Shown here in pieces: positions 8,420 through 15,991 of a stretch of 48,036 bases of DNA; within the stretch, counting starts at the first letter, position 1; every line of letters starts with the position of its first letter. This DNA is from Bacillota bacterium (GTDB lineage Bacteria > Bacillota > Negativicutes > Sporomusales > CTSoil-080): assembly GCA_017889625.1 (NCBI GenBank), contig JAGGAD010000012.1:1-48036 (forward strand), written 5' to 3'. The position numbers and the translations under genes are program-made. The notes under the pieces are model-generated. The model saw only the letters and a list, made by a program, of their open reading frames with translations. It did no database searches and was not told the origin of the DNA.

Positions 8420-9364
8420 ATGTCGAAAACGGCATTTGTGTTTCCCGGACAGGGTTCTCAAACTGTTGGTATGGGTAAGGACTTATATGATAATTTTGCA
8501 GTAGCTAAAGCAGTTTTTGAAGAAGCCGATGAAGCACTCGGGTTTTCTATAACTGATATGTGTTTTAATGGTCCGGAAGAAGAGTTAATGAAGACTTACA
8601 ATACCCAGCCTGCCATCCTTACTGTAAGTGTGGCGTGTTATCGGGTGCTCAAGGAAGCTGGAATAGACGCTGATATTGTGGCAGGTCATAGTTTGGGTGA
8701 GTATTCAGCTCTTGTAGCAGCTGGCGCACTAAGTTTCAAAGAAGCTGTTGTTCTGGTACATAAACGAGGACAATTTATGCAGCAGGCTGTCCCCCTTGGT
8801 GAAGGTGGTATGGCAGCAATATTGGGAATGGATCGGGCGTCAATTATTGAGGTTTGCCGTTCAATTGAAGAGCAGGGCCGCGCAGTGCAGGCAGTTAACT
8901 TTAATTGCCCAGGGCAAGTTGTAATTGCCGGCAATACTGAAGGGGTTGCGACTGCGGCAGAAGCGCTGAAGAAGGCGGGAGCTAAAAGAGCGATTTCGCT
9001 TCCTGTTAGTGCACCGTTTCATAGTTCACTCATGAAACCGGCGGCTGAAAAGCTGGCGGTGGAACTTGCGAAGACTGCGGTTAATGATGCAGAAATTGCT
9101 GTTGTGGCAAACGTTACGGGGACTATTATTACTGAAGGCGATGCAATTCGTGAATCACTGGTACGGCAGGCTGCCAGTCCAGTTTTATGGGAAGATTGTG
9201 TGGCGCAGATGCTTGAATTTGGTGCAAACGTCTTTGTTGAAGTTGGTCCAGGAAAGGTTTTAACCGGCTTTACGAAGAAAATTGCTAAGGAAAGTACCAC
9301 ATTTAATGTAGAAAATGTAGCGTCATTGCAAAAAACCCTTGATTATTTCAAGGAGGTTCGCTAA
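8420..9364 (+). CDS. fabD: Malonyl-CoA-ACP transacylase
   Basis: FabD transfers malonyl groups from CoA to ACP. The 314-residue protein has the FVFPGQGSQTVGMGKDL start and the nucleophile elbow AGHSLGEYSALVAAG (Ser near residue 92). The catalytic His lies in VSAPFHSSLM (about 200). The AAAGGGG ribosome site precedes the ATG. It is followed immediately by fabG; a strong AAGGAGG inside its end serves that gene. Confidence 0.96.
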   Translation: MSKTAFVFPGQGSQTVGMGKDLYDNFAVAKAVFEEADEALGFSITDMCFNGPEEELMKTYNTQPAILTVSVACYRVLKEAGIDADIVAGHSLGEYSALVAAGALSFKEAVVLVHKRGQFMQQAVPLGEGGMAAILGMDRASIIEVCRSIEEQGRAVQAVNFNCPGQVVIAGNTEGVATAAEALKKAGAKRAISLPVSAPFHSSLMKPAAEKLAVELAKTAVNDAEIAVVANVTGTIITEGDAIRESLVRQAASPVLWEDCVAQMLEFGANVFVEVGPGKVLTGFTKKIAKESTTFNVENVASLQKTLDYFKEVR

Positions 9365-9365
9365 A

Positions 9366-10109
9366 ATGCTTTTAGATGACAAAGTGGCAATAATAACCGG
9401 AGCATCCCGGGGGATTGGTCGAGCGACAGCGTTGAAGCTGGCTGAAGCTGGGGCAAAAGTGGTTGTTAATTATTCTGGTAATCAGGCCGCAGCTGATGAA
9501 GTTGTTGCTATGATAAAAGAAAACGGCGGTCAGGCCACAGCTTTTCAAGCTGATGTTGCAAACCGGGAGTCTATTGATGCTTTAATAAAATATACTACGA
9601 GCACCTATGGTCGAATTGATATTTTAGTTAATAACGCTGGCATTACCCGCGATAATCTGTTAATGTTGATGAAGGAAGATGAGTGGGATGCCGTAATCGG
9701 GACAAATCTTAAGGGTGTGTATAACACAACTAAAGCTGTTTCTAGGATTATGTTGAAACAAAAGAGCGGTAAGATAATCAATATGGCTTCAGTAGTTGGT
9801 GTTATGGGTAACGCTGGTCAATCTAATTATGCGGCTGCTAAGGCTGGTGTTATTGGATTTACTAAGTCAATGGCCAAAGAACTGGCATCGCGGGGAATCA
9901 ATGTAAATGCCATCGCCCCGGGGTATATAGCCACTGATATGACGGGTAATCTTCCTGAACAAGTGAAGACTGAATTAGCCGCGCATATCCCCTTAAGCCG
10001 GTTAGGCGCACCTGAGGATGTAGCTAATGCTGTACTGTTTTTAGCATCTGACTCAGCAAAGTATATAACTGGCCAAGTGCTAAATGTTGATGGCGGAATG
10101 GTGATGTAA
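9366..10109 (+). CDS. fabG: 3-oxoacyl-ACP reductase
   Basis: NADPH-dependent short-chain dehydrogenase that reduces 3-oxoacyl-ACP. The 247 residues include the cofactor loop TGASRGIGRATA (about residues 12-23), NNAGITRDN (about 89), and the catalytic Ser with YAAAKAG (Tyr-x3-Lys, about 154-158). VLNVDGGMVM at the end is typical of FabG. The ATG at 9366 follows AAGGAGG (9350-9356) and lies one base after the fabD stop. An upstream in-frame start inside fabD is unlikely. Confidence 0.96.
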   Translation: MLLDDKVAIITGASRGIGRATALKLAEAGAKVVVNYSGNQAAADEVVAMIKENGGQATAFQADVANRESIDALIKYTTSTYGRIDILVNNAGITRDNLLMLMKEDEWDAVIGTNLKGVYNTTKAVSRIMLKQKSGKIINMASVVGVMGNAGQSNYAAAKAGVIGFTKSMAKELASRGINVNAIAPGYIATDMTGNLPEQVKTELAAHIPLSRLGAPEDVANAVLFLASDSAKYITGQVLNVDGGMVM

Positions 10110-10136
10110 GTTGGTTTTGGAAGGAGGTGAAATACT

Positions 10137-10373
10137 GTGACAACTTTTGACAAGGTAAAAGATATTGTTGTTGAACAATTAGGCGTTGATGAAGCTGATG
10201 TAGTTATAGACTCCACCTTTATCGATGACTTAGGTGCCGACTCTTTGGATATTGTTGAATTGATTATGGCTTTCGAAGAGGAATTCAACGTTGAGATTCC
10301 TGATGAAGCTGCTGAAAAGATTAAGACCGTGAAAGATGCTGTTGAGTACATAGACAAAGAGAAGCAAGGTTAA
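10137..10373 (+). CDS. acpP: Acyl carrier protein
   Basis: A 78-residue acidic helical protein that carries growing acyl chains on 4'-phosphopantetheine. The attachment Ser is residue 36 in [20 protein letters not shown], the canonical ACP helix-II motif. It uses a GTG start behind a very strong GGAAGGAGGTG site, consistent with high translation. A hairpin directly downstream (10389-10426) may let acpP mRNA exceed that of the following genes. Confidence 0.97.
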   Translation: MTTFDKVKDIVVEQLGVDEADVVIDSTFIDDLGADSLDIVELIMAFEEEFNVEIPDEAAEKIKTVKDAVEYIDKEKQG

Positions 10374-10388
10374 ACAGTACCTGTTGAA

Positions 10389-10426
10389 AAGAAAGTCCCG
10401 TGGACACCGTTTCGCGGGGCTTTCTT
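10389..10426 (+). terminator. Stem-loop between acpP and the second FabK-like gene
   Basis: Fourteen pairs (10389-10402 with 10413-10426, two G-U) close a ten-base loop. The 3' arm ends in TTTCTT but no long T-run follows, so partial termination or 3'-end protection of acpP mRNA is more likely than full termination. Confidence 0.6.
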
Positions 10427-10462
10427 AAAGGTAATGGTTCTACTGAATGGAGGAGTTGTTAC

Positions 10463-11413
10463 TTGAGGCTTCCTGAATTAAGGATTGGTCAACTAGTAGC
10501 CAAGGTGCCCATTATACAAGGTGGGATGGCGGTAAGGTTGTCGACTGCAAGGTTAGCTGCAGCTGTTGCTGAGCAAGGCGGTATAGGTTTGATTGCGGCT
10601 TCTGGGATGACATTTGATGAATTACGCCAGGAGATACGTTTGGCTCGCTCGTTAACAAAGGGTATTATTGGTATTAATATCATGGTTGCAGCTAGGCAAT
10701 TTGCGAATATTGTAAAAACTGCAATTGACGAAGGAATCGATCTTATAGTCCCGGGAGCTGGATTTTCTCGTGATGTTTTTGCTCTGGGCAAAGCATCTGG
10801 TACCCCGATCGTTCCAATTTCCTCATGGGTAAAAGGCGCTAAAATTGCTGAAACTTTAGGAGCTGCGGCGGTAATCGTCGAGGGAAAAGAGGCTGGCGGT
10901 CATCTTGGAACCGACCAACCGATGAGCACGATATTGCCTAAAATTAAAGCTGCGGTTAAGATTCCGGTAATTGCCGCAGGTGGAATAATAACCGGTAAGG
11001 ACATCGCTGAGGCTATAAAATTAGGAGCTGACGGTGTTCAAATGGGTACTAGGTTTGCGGCTAGTGAGGAATCGAATGCCGCTCCGGCCCTCAAGGAATT
11101 TTATCTTAAAGCTAAGCCTGAAGATGTTGTACATATTCAAAGTCCGGTAGGGCTTCCTGGCCAAGCGATAAAAAATCCTTTTGCTGCGAAAATTATTGAA
11201 GGTACTGTCGAGCCTCCTGTCTCGTGCGATGCTTGCCTAAAACACTGTTCGCGGAATTTCTGCATAATTAAGGCACTTATCAGAGCTCAGCAAGGAGATA
11301 TTGAAAACGGCCTTGTTTTCACTGGCGAGTACATTCATAAAATAGATGAAATTTTATCGGTGAAAGAAATATTTACGAGACTTCTCAGAGAAGTTGAGGA
11401 CATACAGATATAA
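10463..11413 (+). CDS. FabK/nitronate monooxygenase-family flavoprotein
   Basis: A TIM-barrel FMN oxidoreductase of about 316 residues, paralogous to FabK at 7427. Shared motifs are VPIIQGGMAVRLSTARLAAA, IVPGAGFS, VEGKEAGGHLG (catalytic His region) and VIAAGGIITGKDIAEAIKLG. Unlike FabK it carries a C-terminal cysteine cluster, CDACLKHCSRNFC (C-x2-C-x3-C-x4-C), seen in a clostridial subgroup annotated as nitronate monooxygenase. A TTG start at 10463 is set by GGAGGAG (10449-10455). It lies between acpP and fabF, suggesting a role in lipid metabolism or a second enoyl reductase, but the substrate cannot be read from sequence. Confidence 0.82.
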   Translation: MRLPELRIGQLVAKVPIIQGGMAVRLSTARLAAAVAEQGGIGLIAASGMTFDELRQEIRLARSLTKGIIGINIMVAARQFANIVKTAIDEGIDLIVPGAGFSRDVFALGKASGTPIVPISSWVKGAKIAETLGAAAVIVEGKEAGGHLGTDQPMSTILPKIKAAVKIPVIAAGGIITGKDIAEAIKLGADGVQMGTRFAASEESNAAPALKEFYLKAKPEDVVHIQSPVGLPGQAIKNPFAAKIIEGTVEPPVSCDACLKHCSRNFCIIKALIRAQQGDIENGLVFTGEYIHKIDEILSVKEIFTRLLREVEDIQI

Positions 11414-11428
11414 CGTGAGGTGAACTAA

Positions 11429-12670
11429 ATGAAAAAACGAGTTGTAATAACAGGTATGGGGGCTATTACCCCGGTTGGTATTGGCACTGAAGCAACTTGG
11501 AAGGCACTTTTGGCCGGAACTTCCGGTATTACGCGGATTACGCGATTCGACGCAAGTGAGTATACTTCCCAAATTGCGGGTGAAGTTAACGAGTTTGATC
11601 CTACGAAATATATGGACAAGAAGGAAGCCAGACGGACAGACCGATTTATTCAGTTTGCTATTGCCAGTACCCACATGGCTTTTGAGGATTCGGGTATTGA
11701 CCTTGAAACTGAGGATCGCAGCCGGATCGGAACCTTAATCGGCACTGGTATTGGCGGCATGGAAACTTTGCATGAACAGTATAAAACCTTGTTTGAAAAA
11801 GGACCTAGTCGTATAAGCCCGTTCTTCGTGCCGATGATGATTGGCAATATGGCTTCTGGCCTTACTTCGATAACTTTTGGTCTTCAAGGACCGTGCACGT
11901 GCGTCGTAACTGCTTGTGCTACTGGAACAAATTCGATTGGGGAAGCTTTTAAAACTATTCAGCGCGGTGACGCTGATGTAATGGTAGCAGGCGGAACTGA
12001 AGCCAGCATATCACAGGCTGCTTTGGCTGGTTTTGCTTCAATGAAAGCGTTGTCGACTAACAATGATCATCCAGAAAGAGCGTCGCGCCCGTTTGACCGT
12101 GATCGTGATGGGTTCGTGATGGGCGAAGGTTGCGGTGTTGTAATTCTTGAAAGTTTAGAACATGCTCTGGCACGAGGCGCTCGTATTTACGCCGAAGTAG
12201 GCGGCTATGGCGCTAATGCTGATGCTTATCATATGACTGCTCCAGCTCCTGAAGGAAAACAGGCTGCCAAATGTATGGAGTTAGCGATCAAAGATGCTGG
12301 GTTAGAACCGAAAGATGTTGATTATATCAATGCGCATGGCACCTCAACGCAGCTCAATGATAAAAATGAGACAATGGCAATTAAGTCGTTGTTTGGTGAA
12401 CATGCGAAAAAACTAGTGGTAAATTCGACTAAATCAATGACAGGCCATCTTTTGGGAGCTGCCGGCGGGCTTGAATGTATTGTTGCGACGCTGTCGGTGT
12501 ATCATGGTATGGTTCATCCTACTGTTAATTATGAAAACCCGGATGTTGATCTAGATCTTGATTATGTACCAGGAAAAGCGCGTAAACAAACTGTTAATGT
12601 AGCTATATCCAACTCACTGGGCTTTGGCGGTCATAACGCGACTATCCTTGTGAAAAAATATAACGACTAA
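11429..12670 (+). CDS. fabF: Beta-ketoacyl-ACP synthase II
   Basis: FabF extends acyl-ACP by condensation with malonyl-ACP. The 413 residues carry the KAS II triad: Cys in VTACATGTNSIGEAF (about 164), His in NAHGTSTQLND (about 304) and His in KSMTGHLLGAAGG (about 340). The start RVVITGMGAITPVG is characteristic. A GTGAGGTG ribosome site precedes the ATG. The stop codon overlaps the rnc start by one base (TAATG), coupling the two. Confidence 0.96.
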   Translation: MKKRVVITGMGAITPVGIGTEATWKALLAGTSGITRITRFDASEYTSQIAGEVNEFDPTKYMDKKEARRTDRFIQFAIASTHMAFEDSGIDLETEDRSRIGTLIGTGIGGMETLHEQYKTLFEKGPSRISPFFVPMMIGNMASGLTSITFGLQGPCTCVVTACATGTNSIGEAFKTIQRGDADVMVAGGTEASISQAALAGFASMKALSTNNDHPERASRPFDRDRDGFVMGEGCGVVILESLEHALARGARIYAEVGGYGANADAYHMTAPAPEGKQAAKCMELAIKDAGLEPKDVDYINAHGTSTQLNDKNETMAIKSLFGEHAKKLVVNSTKSMTGHLLGAAGGLECIVATLSVYHGMVHPTVNYENPDVDLDLDYVPGKARKQTVNVAISNSLGFGGHNATILVKKYND

Positions 12671-13374
12671 TGAATAGACAGTATGCTTCATCATTAGAGC
12701 TCTTGTGCCGTAAGTTGGGTGTGACCTTTAGTAATACAAAAATATTAAACCAGGCGTTGACTCATTCGTCCTATGCTAATGAGTGCAAATCTGGGCATAA
12801 GGTCCATAACGAACGTTTAGAATTTCTTGGCGATGCGGTACTGGATTTAATTGTTAGTGATTATCTCTATACTAAGTTTTCTGAGTCGCCGGAAGGGGAT
12901 CTAACGAAAGGCCGGGCTTCGGTGGTATGTGAATCGTCACTTGCAAAAGTGGCGGCTGAAATTGAGTTGGGAAAATATCTTCGTTTGGGTAAGGGTGAAG
13001 CTGCATCAGGGGGGAGAACCCGGACCTCGATATTGGCAGATGCGTTTGAAGCGGTCATTGGTGCTATCTATGTGGATTGTGGCTTGGAGAAAACCCGCCA
13101 GTTTGTTATTGCTAACTTGGAGCAGGAGTTAGCAACACTGGAATCTGGCGAATATATTAATGATTTTAAGACTTTGCTTCAGGAAGAAGTTCAAAAAAAC
13201 GGTGATGCCAAAATCACTTATCAAGTGATTGCTGAAAGCGGTCCGGATCATAATAAAATGTTTGAAGTTATTGTCCAAGTTAATACTGAAACCTGGGGCT
13301 CCGGGACTGGAAAGACAAAAAAAGAAGCCGAACAAAGTGCTGCTAAACAGGCTTTGAAAAATTTAAAAAAATAA
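12670..13374 (+). CDS. rnc: Ribonuclease III
   Basis: Double-strand-specific endoribonuclease that processes rRNA precursors and structured mRNAs. The 234 residues hold the RNase III signature NERLEFLGDAVLDLIVSDYL (about residues 45-64), the second acidic site ADAFEAVIGAIYVD (about 123), and a C-terminal double-stranded RNA-binding domain (from about 160; TKKEAEQSAAKQALKNL at the end). It is coupled to fabF by a one-base overlap. A long perfect hairpin follows the stop (13383-13421). Confidence 0.96.
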   Translation: MNRQYASSLELLCRKLGVTFSNTKILNQALTHSSYANECKSGHKVHNERLEFLGDAVLDLIVSDYLYTKFSESPEGDLTKGRASVVCESSLAKVAAEIELGKYLRLGKGEAASGGRTRTSILADAFEAVIGAIYVDCGLEKTRQFVIANLEQELATLESGEYINDFKTLLQEEVQKNGDAKITYQVIAESGPDHNKMFEVIVQVNTETWGSGTGKTKKEAEQSAAKQALKNLKK

Positions 13375-13382
13375 ATTGGTTG

Positions 13383-13421
13383 GATAATACAGGGGTGACC
13401 ATCGGTTGCCCCTGTATTATC
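13383..13421 (+). other. Long perfect hairpin after rnc
   Basis: GATAATACAGGGG (13383-13395) pairs with CCCCTGTATTATC (13409-13421), and five more pairs (two G-U) continue inward to a three-base ATC loop, giving an 18-pair uninterrupted stem. No T-run follows. It could be a terminator lacking its U-tract or a processing site for RNase III itself. Confidence 0.7.
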
Positions 13422-13437
13422 GATATATAGGATAAGG

Positions 13438-14499
13438 ATGCTTAATTTGAAACTTTATATAATACCGATGTTTATTCCTCATTACGGATGTCCAAATCAA
13501 TGTGTTTTTTGTGATCAGCGGGCTATTACGGGGGTTAGAAGGCCTGTAACAGCAAATGATGTTGCGGAGACTATTGAACGGCATTTGGCTGGTATTAACC
13601 GGCCTTATAGGATTGAAGTCGCTTTTTATGGCGGCAGTTTTACTGCTTTGCCACCGAAACTTCAAATGGAACTCTTGGCGCCAGCTAAGGCGGCTTTTGA
13701 TCACGGCAAGATCCAGGCCATCCGTCTTTCTACCAGGCCGGATAGCATTGATGATGAAACTGCTATTAGGCTTAAAAACCACAGTGTAGGTACGGTAGAA
13801 CTTGGCGCTCAGTCGATGGATGATAAAGTTCTGCTAGCGGCGAAACGCGGCCATAGTGCTGATGATGTAAAGGCTGCCAGAACGGTTTTAAGAAAATTTG
13901 CGATAAACTGCGGAATTCAATTAATGCCGGGGTTGCCGAATGAAGATTGGCTTAGTTTGATTAGAACCGGACGCCAAGTGGCACAGCTTCAGCCTGAGTT
14001 TGTACGTATTTATCCAACTGTGGTTATTCCCAATACGCCATTAGCGGCACTGTATCGTCAGAGAAAGTACGAGCCGCTGAATCTTCAGCAAGCAATAACG
14101 CGTTCGGCCTACTTAAAATTATTGTTTGAACAAAAAGGGATAACGGTAATCCGTACGGGGCTGCAGGCAACAGAAGGGTTATCAAAACCTGGCAATGTGT
14201 TAGCTGGCGCATACCATCCCGCATTTGGTGAAATGGTAGAAGCCTTTATTTATAATCTAATGGTTATTCGTATCCTAGAGGGCCTCGAGCTCAAAGCTTC
14301 AGAACGCCTTATAATTCATCATCATACTAAAGATACATCTAAACTACGGGGGATTTATAATAGTAATTTAAAAGTATGGCAACAAAATTATCCCGTAAAA
14401 GAATATTTTTTAATACCTGATGGGGTTCGGCAAGGCGAATTAGTTATCAAATATTGCGGTTTAACAATGATAATAAATAAATACATGCTGCTAACTTAA
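13438..14499 (+). CDS. Radical SAM protein of the Elp3/YhcC-like group
   Basis: A 353-residue radical SAM enzyme. The [4Fe-4S] motif C-x3-C-x2-C is seen in HYGCPNQCVFCDQRAITG at about residues 17-26. Further signatures are EVAFYGGSFTAL (SAM-binding GG), STRPDSID and VELGAQSMDDKVL. The family includes the Elp3 radical SAM domain, but no acetyltransferase domain is present; the protein ends soon after the barrel. Homologues often sit between rnc and smc in Firmicutes, and this position is kept on the rnc side, although no smc follows here. The substrate is unknown. A TTG three codons downstream is an alternative start. Confidence 0.85.
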   Translation: MLNLKLYIIPMFIPHYGCPNQCVFCDQRAITGVRRPVTANDVAETIERHLAGINRPYRIEVAFYGGSFTALPPKLQMELLAPAKAAFDHGKIQAIRLSTRPDSIDDETAIRLKNHSVGTVELGAQSMDDKVLLAAKRGHSADDVKAARTVLRKFAINCGIQLMPGLPNEDWLSLIRTGRQVAQLQPEFVRIYPTVVIPNTPLAALYRQRKYEPLNLQQAITRSAYLKLLFEQKGITVIRTGLQATEGLSKPGNVLAGAYHPAFGEMVEAFIYNLMVIRILEGLELKASERLIIHHHTKDTSKLRGIYNSNLKVWQQNYPVKEYFLIPDGVRQGELVIKYCGLTMIINKYMLLT

Positions 14500-14508
14500 A
14501 TTTACAAA

Positions 14509-14538
14509 GAAGGAATTTTTAGGAATAACGTAGAATAA
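14509..14538 (+). promoter_or_regulatory. SigH-type promoter for spoVS
   Basis: GAAGGAATT (14509-14517) matches the SigH -35 consensus RNAGGAWWW at every position. After 12 bases, GTAGAATAA (14530-14538) matches the -10 consensus RNNGAATWW at every position. spoVS begins 41 bases downstream. In Bacillus spoVS is known to be SigH-dependent. Confidence 0.8.
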
Positions 14539-14579
14539 GCTATTATCATAAGTCCTTTAGCAACGAAGGGGGTTAAAAA

Positions 14580-14840
14580 ATGGAAATACTTAAAGTATCC
14601 GCAGCTTCAAGTCCTAAATCTGTCGCAGGAGCTCTTTCTGCAGTTTTACGGGAAAAAGGTACAGCCGAGGTTCAGGCAGTCGGGGCGGGGGCGGTAAACC
14701 AGGCCATTAAGGCCATTGCTATTGCCCGCGGGTTTGTAGCGCCAAATGGTATTGATCTTGTGACAGTGCCGGCTTTCGCTGAGATAACTATTGATGGGGA
14801 AGAGCGAACAGCAATACGCTTTATTGTTGAACCTCGCTAA
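14580..14840 (+). CDS. spoVS: Stage V sporulation protein S
   Basis: An 86-residue protein starting MEILKVSAASSPKSVAGALS, nearly identical to the highly conserved SpoVS family (Alba-like fold; nucleic-acid binding has been proposed). In Bacillus it is needed for progress through stage V of sporulation and affects septation. GAAGGGGG lies about 10 bases before the ATG. A perfect SigH-type promoter lies upstream and a terminator at 14932 follows, so it is a single-gene transcript. Confidence 0.96.
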   Translation: MEILKVSAASSPKSVAGALSAVLREKGTAEVQAVGAGAVNQAIKAIAIARGFVAPNGIDLVTVPAFAEITIDGEERTAIRFIVEPR

Positions 14841-14906
14841 TACGGCAAGGAAGTTTTTGTCCGCAGTCCTTATAATATTGATTTATTTCACTGATAAATT
14901 TATAGT

Positions 14907-14926
14907 TTTTTCTTAATATTAAGAAA
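14907..14926. repeat. Perfect 20-base palindrome
   Basis: TTTTCTTAAT is followed directly by its reverse complement ATTAAGAAAA. It lies between spoVS and its terminator. It may be an AT-rich regulator site or part of a second weak hairpin; no protein can be assigned. Confidence 0.5.
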
Positions 14927-14931
14927 ACCGA

Positions 14932-14957
14932 CCCCGCATATGAATGCGGGGCTTTTT
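14932..14957 (+). terminator. Terminator after spoVS
   Basis: CCCCGCAT (14932-14939) pairs with ATGCGGGG (14944-14951) around a short loop, then C and five T. The rest of the 340-base gap to 15181 is AT-rich and shows only a weak promoter near 15120. Confidence 0.88.
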
Positions 14958-15119
14958 CTATGCAGAACTGAAATTTATTGGCAATTTGGAGGGTAGGCCC
15001 GGCGTTGCTAGTTTGGTTATTAATAATTTTGTAATAGAAAATAAATATGGTAAGCTAGTCTTAATATAATGATGCTAATGCAGGAATTCCAAAATTTTTC
15101 AGCGAATAAAAACATCATA

Positions 15120-15146
15120 TTGCAGAACGTAATGATAACATATAAT
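15120..15146 (+). promoter_or_regulatory. Weak candidate promoter for the methyltransferase
   Basis: TTGCAG (15120-15125) and a perfect TATAAT (15141-15146) are only 15 bases apart (16 if ATTGCA is used). The -10 box lies 35 bases before the gene. Confidence 0.4.
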
Positions 15147-15180
15147 AGTAATAATATATTCCGCTGGATGGGGTGTAAAA

Positions 15181-15897
15181 ATGACACGGGAAATAACCGA
15201 TGATACCAAAATTAGCTCAGTTGCCGGAACTGAACAAGAAGTACAGTTTATTGCTAGCGTCTTGAATTTAAAAAAAGGTGCTGACCTAATGGATTTATAC
15301 TGCGGCTATGGTCGGCATGCTACTGAATTGGCGAAAAAAGGATATAACGTAACAGGCGTAGATGCTACGCAGGCTTTTTTAGATATTGCCCAGCAGAAGG
15401 CGACAGATGAGAATATCGATATAACGTTGCGCCTGTGCGATATGCGTGAAATCGATTATCATTCTGAGTTTGACGCAATCATAAATATGTTTGCGGCTTT
15501 TGGCTATTTTAGTGATGAGGAAAATAGCCAAGTACTTAAACGGGTAAGCGATTCCTTAAAGCCAGGTGGGCTATTTCTTATTGACATGATTAACCGGGGG
15601 TGGATGATTCAAAATAATCTTAATCGATACTGGCGGCATCCGGACGGTGCGTGTGTGTTGTCGTATAAGATTGAATTAAAACGTGGTGTCGTTACGATGA
15701 ATCGAATATTAATTAATCAGGTTACCGGAGCGAAAACGGAGCATGAATTTGTCCTGCGGTCATATTCATTGGAAGAATTAGCCGCTATTCTCGATAAATG
15801 CGGTTTAAAGGTGATCGACACATACGGCGGTTTCGACTTTAGATGCTATGGCGCAGATTCGCCAAGAATGATTATTCTTGCCAAAAAAGAAAATTAA
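15181..15897 (+). CDS. Class I SAM-dependent methyltransferase
   Basis: A 238-residue Rossmann-fold methyltransferase. The SAM-binding motif I is LMDLYCGYGRHATELAKKGY (about residues 36-55). Motif II is VTGVDATQAFLDIA, and the post-motif segment LKRVSDSLKPGGLFLIDMIN is typical of the Methyltransf_25/11 group. The substrate cannot be deduced. GGATGGGGTG precedes the ATG. It is a single-gene unit with its own terminator at 15914. It lies at the start of the accessory region. Confidence 0.88.
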   Translation: MTREITDDTKISSVAGTEQEVQFIASVLNLKKGADLMDLYCGYGRHATELAKKGYNVTGVDATQAFLDIAQQKATDENIDITLRLCDMREIDYHSEFDAIINMFAAFGYFSDEENSQVLKRVSDSLKPGGLFLIDMINRGWMIQNNLNRYWRHPDGACVLSYKIELKRGVVTMNRILINQVTGAKTEHEFVLRSYSLEELAAILDKCGLKVIDTYGGFDFRCYGADSPRMIILAKKEN

Positions 15898-15913
15898 ATA
15901 TAAATTCAAAAAA

Positions 15914-15941
15914 CCGTCGCGCGCGAAGCGGCGGCTTTTTT
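15914..15941 (+). terminator. Terminator after the methyltransferase
   Basis: CCGTCGC (15914-15920) pairs with GCGGCGG (15928-15934) with one G-U, then C and a T-run of six. Confidence 0.85.
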
Positions 15942-15991
15942 GCGCACAGATAACCCCCTCCTTCATAGGATAGTAATAAGGAGGGTCTGCG

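Noticed and set aside
9827-10357. Leftward open frame of 176 codons across fabG-acpP
   Set aside because: Antisense to two well-supported genes; Ser/Thr-rich shadow composition.
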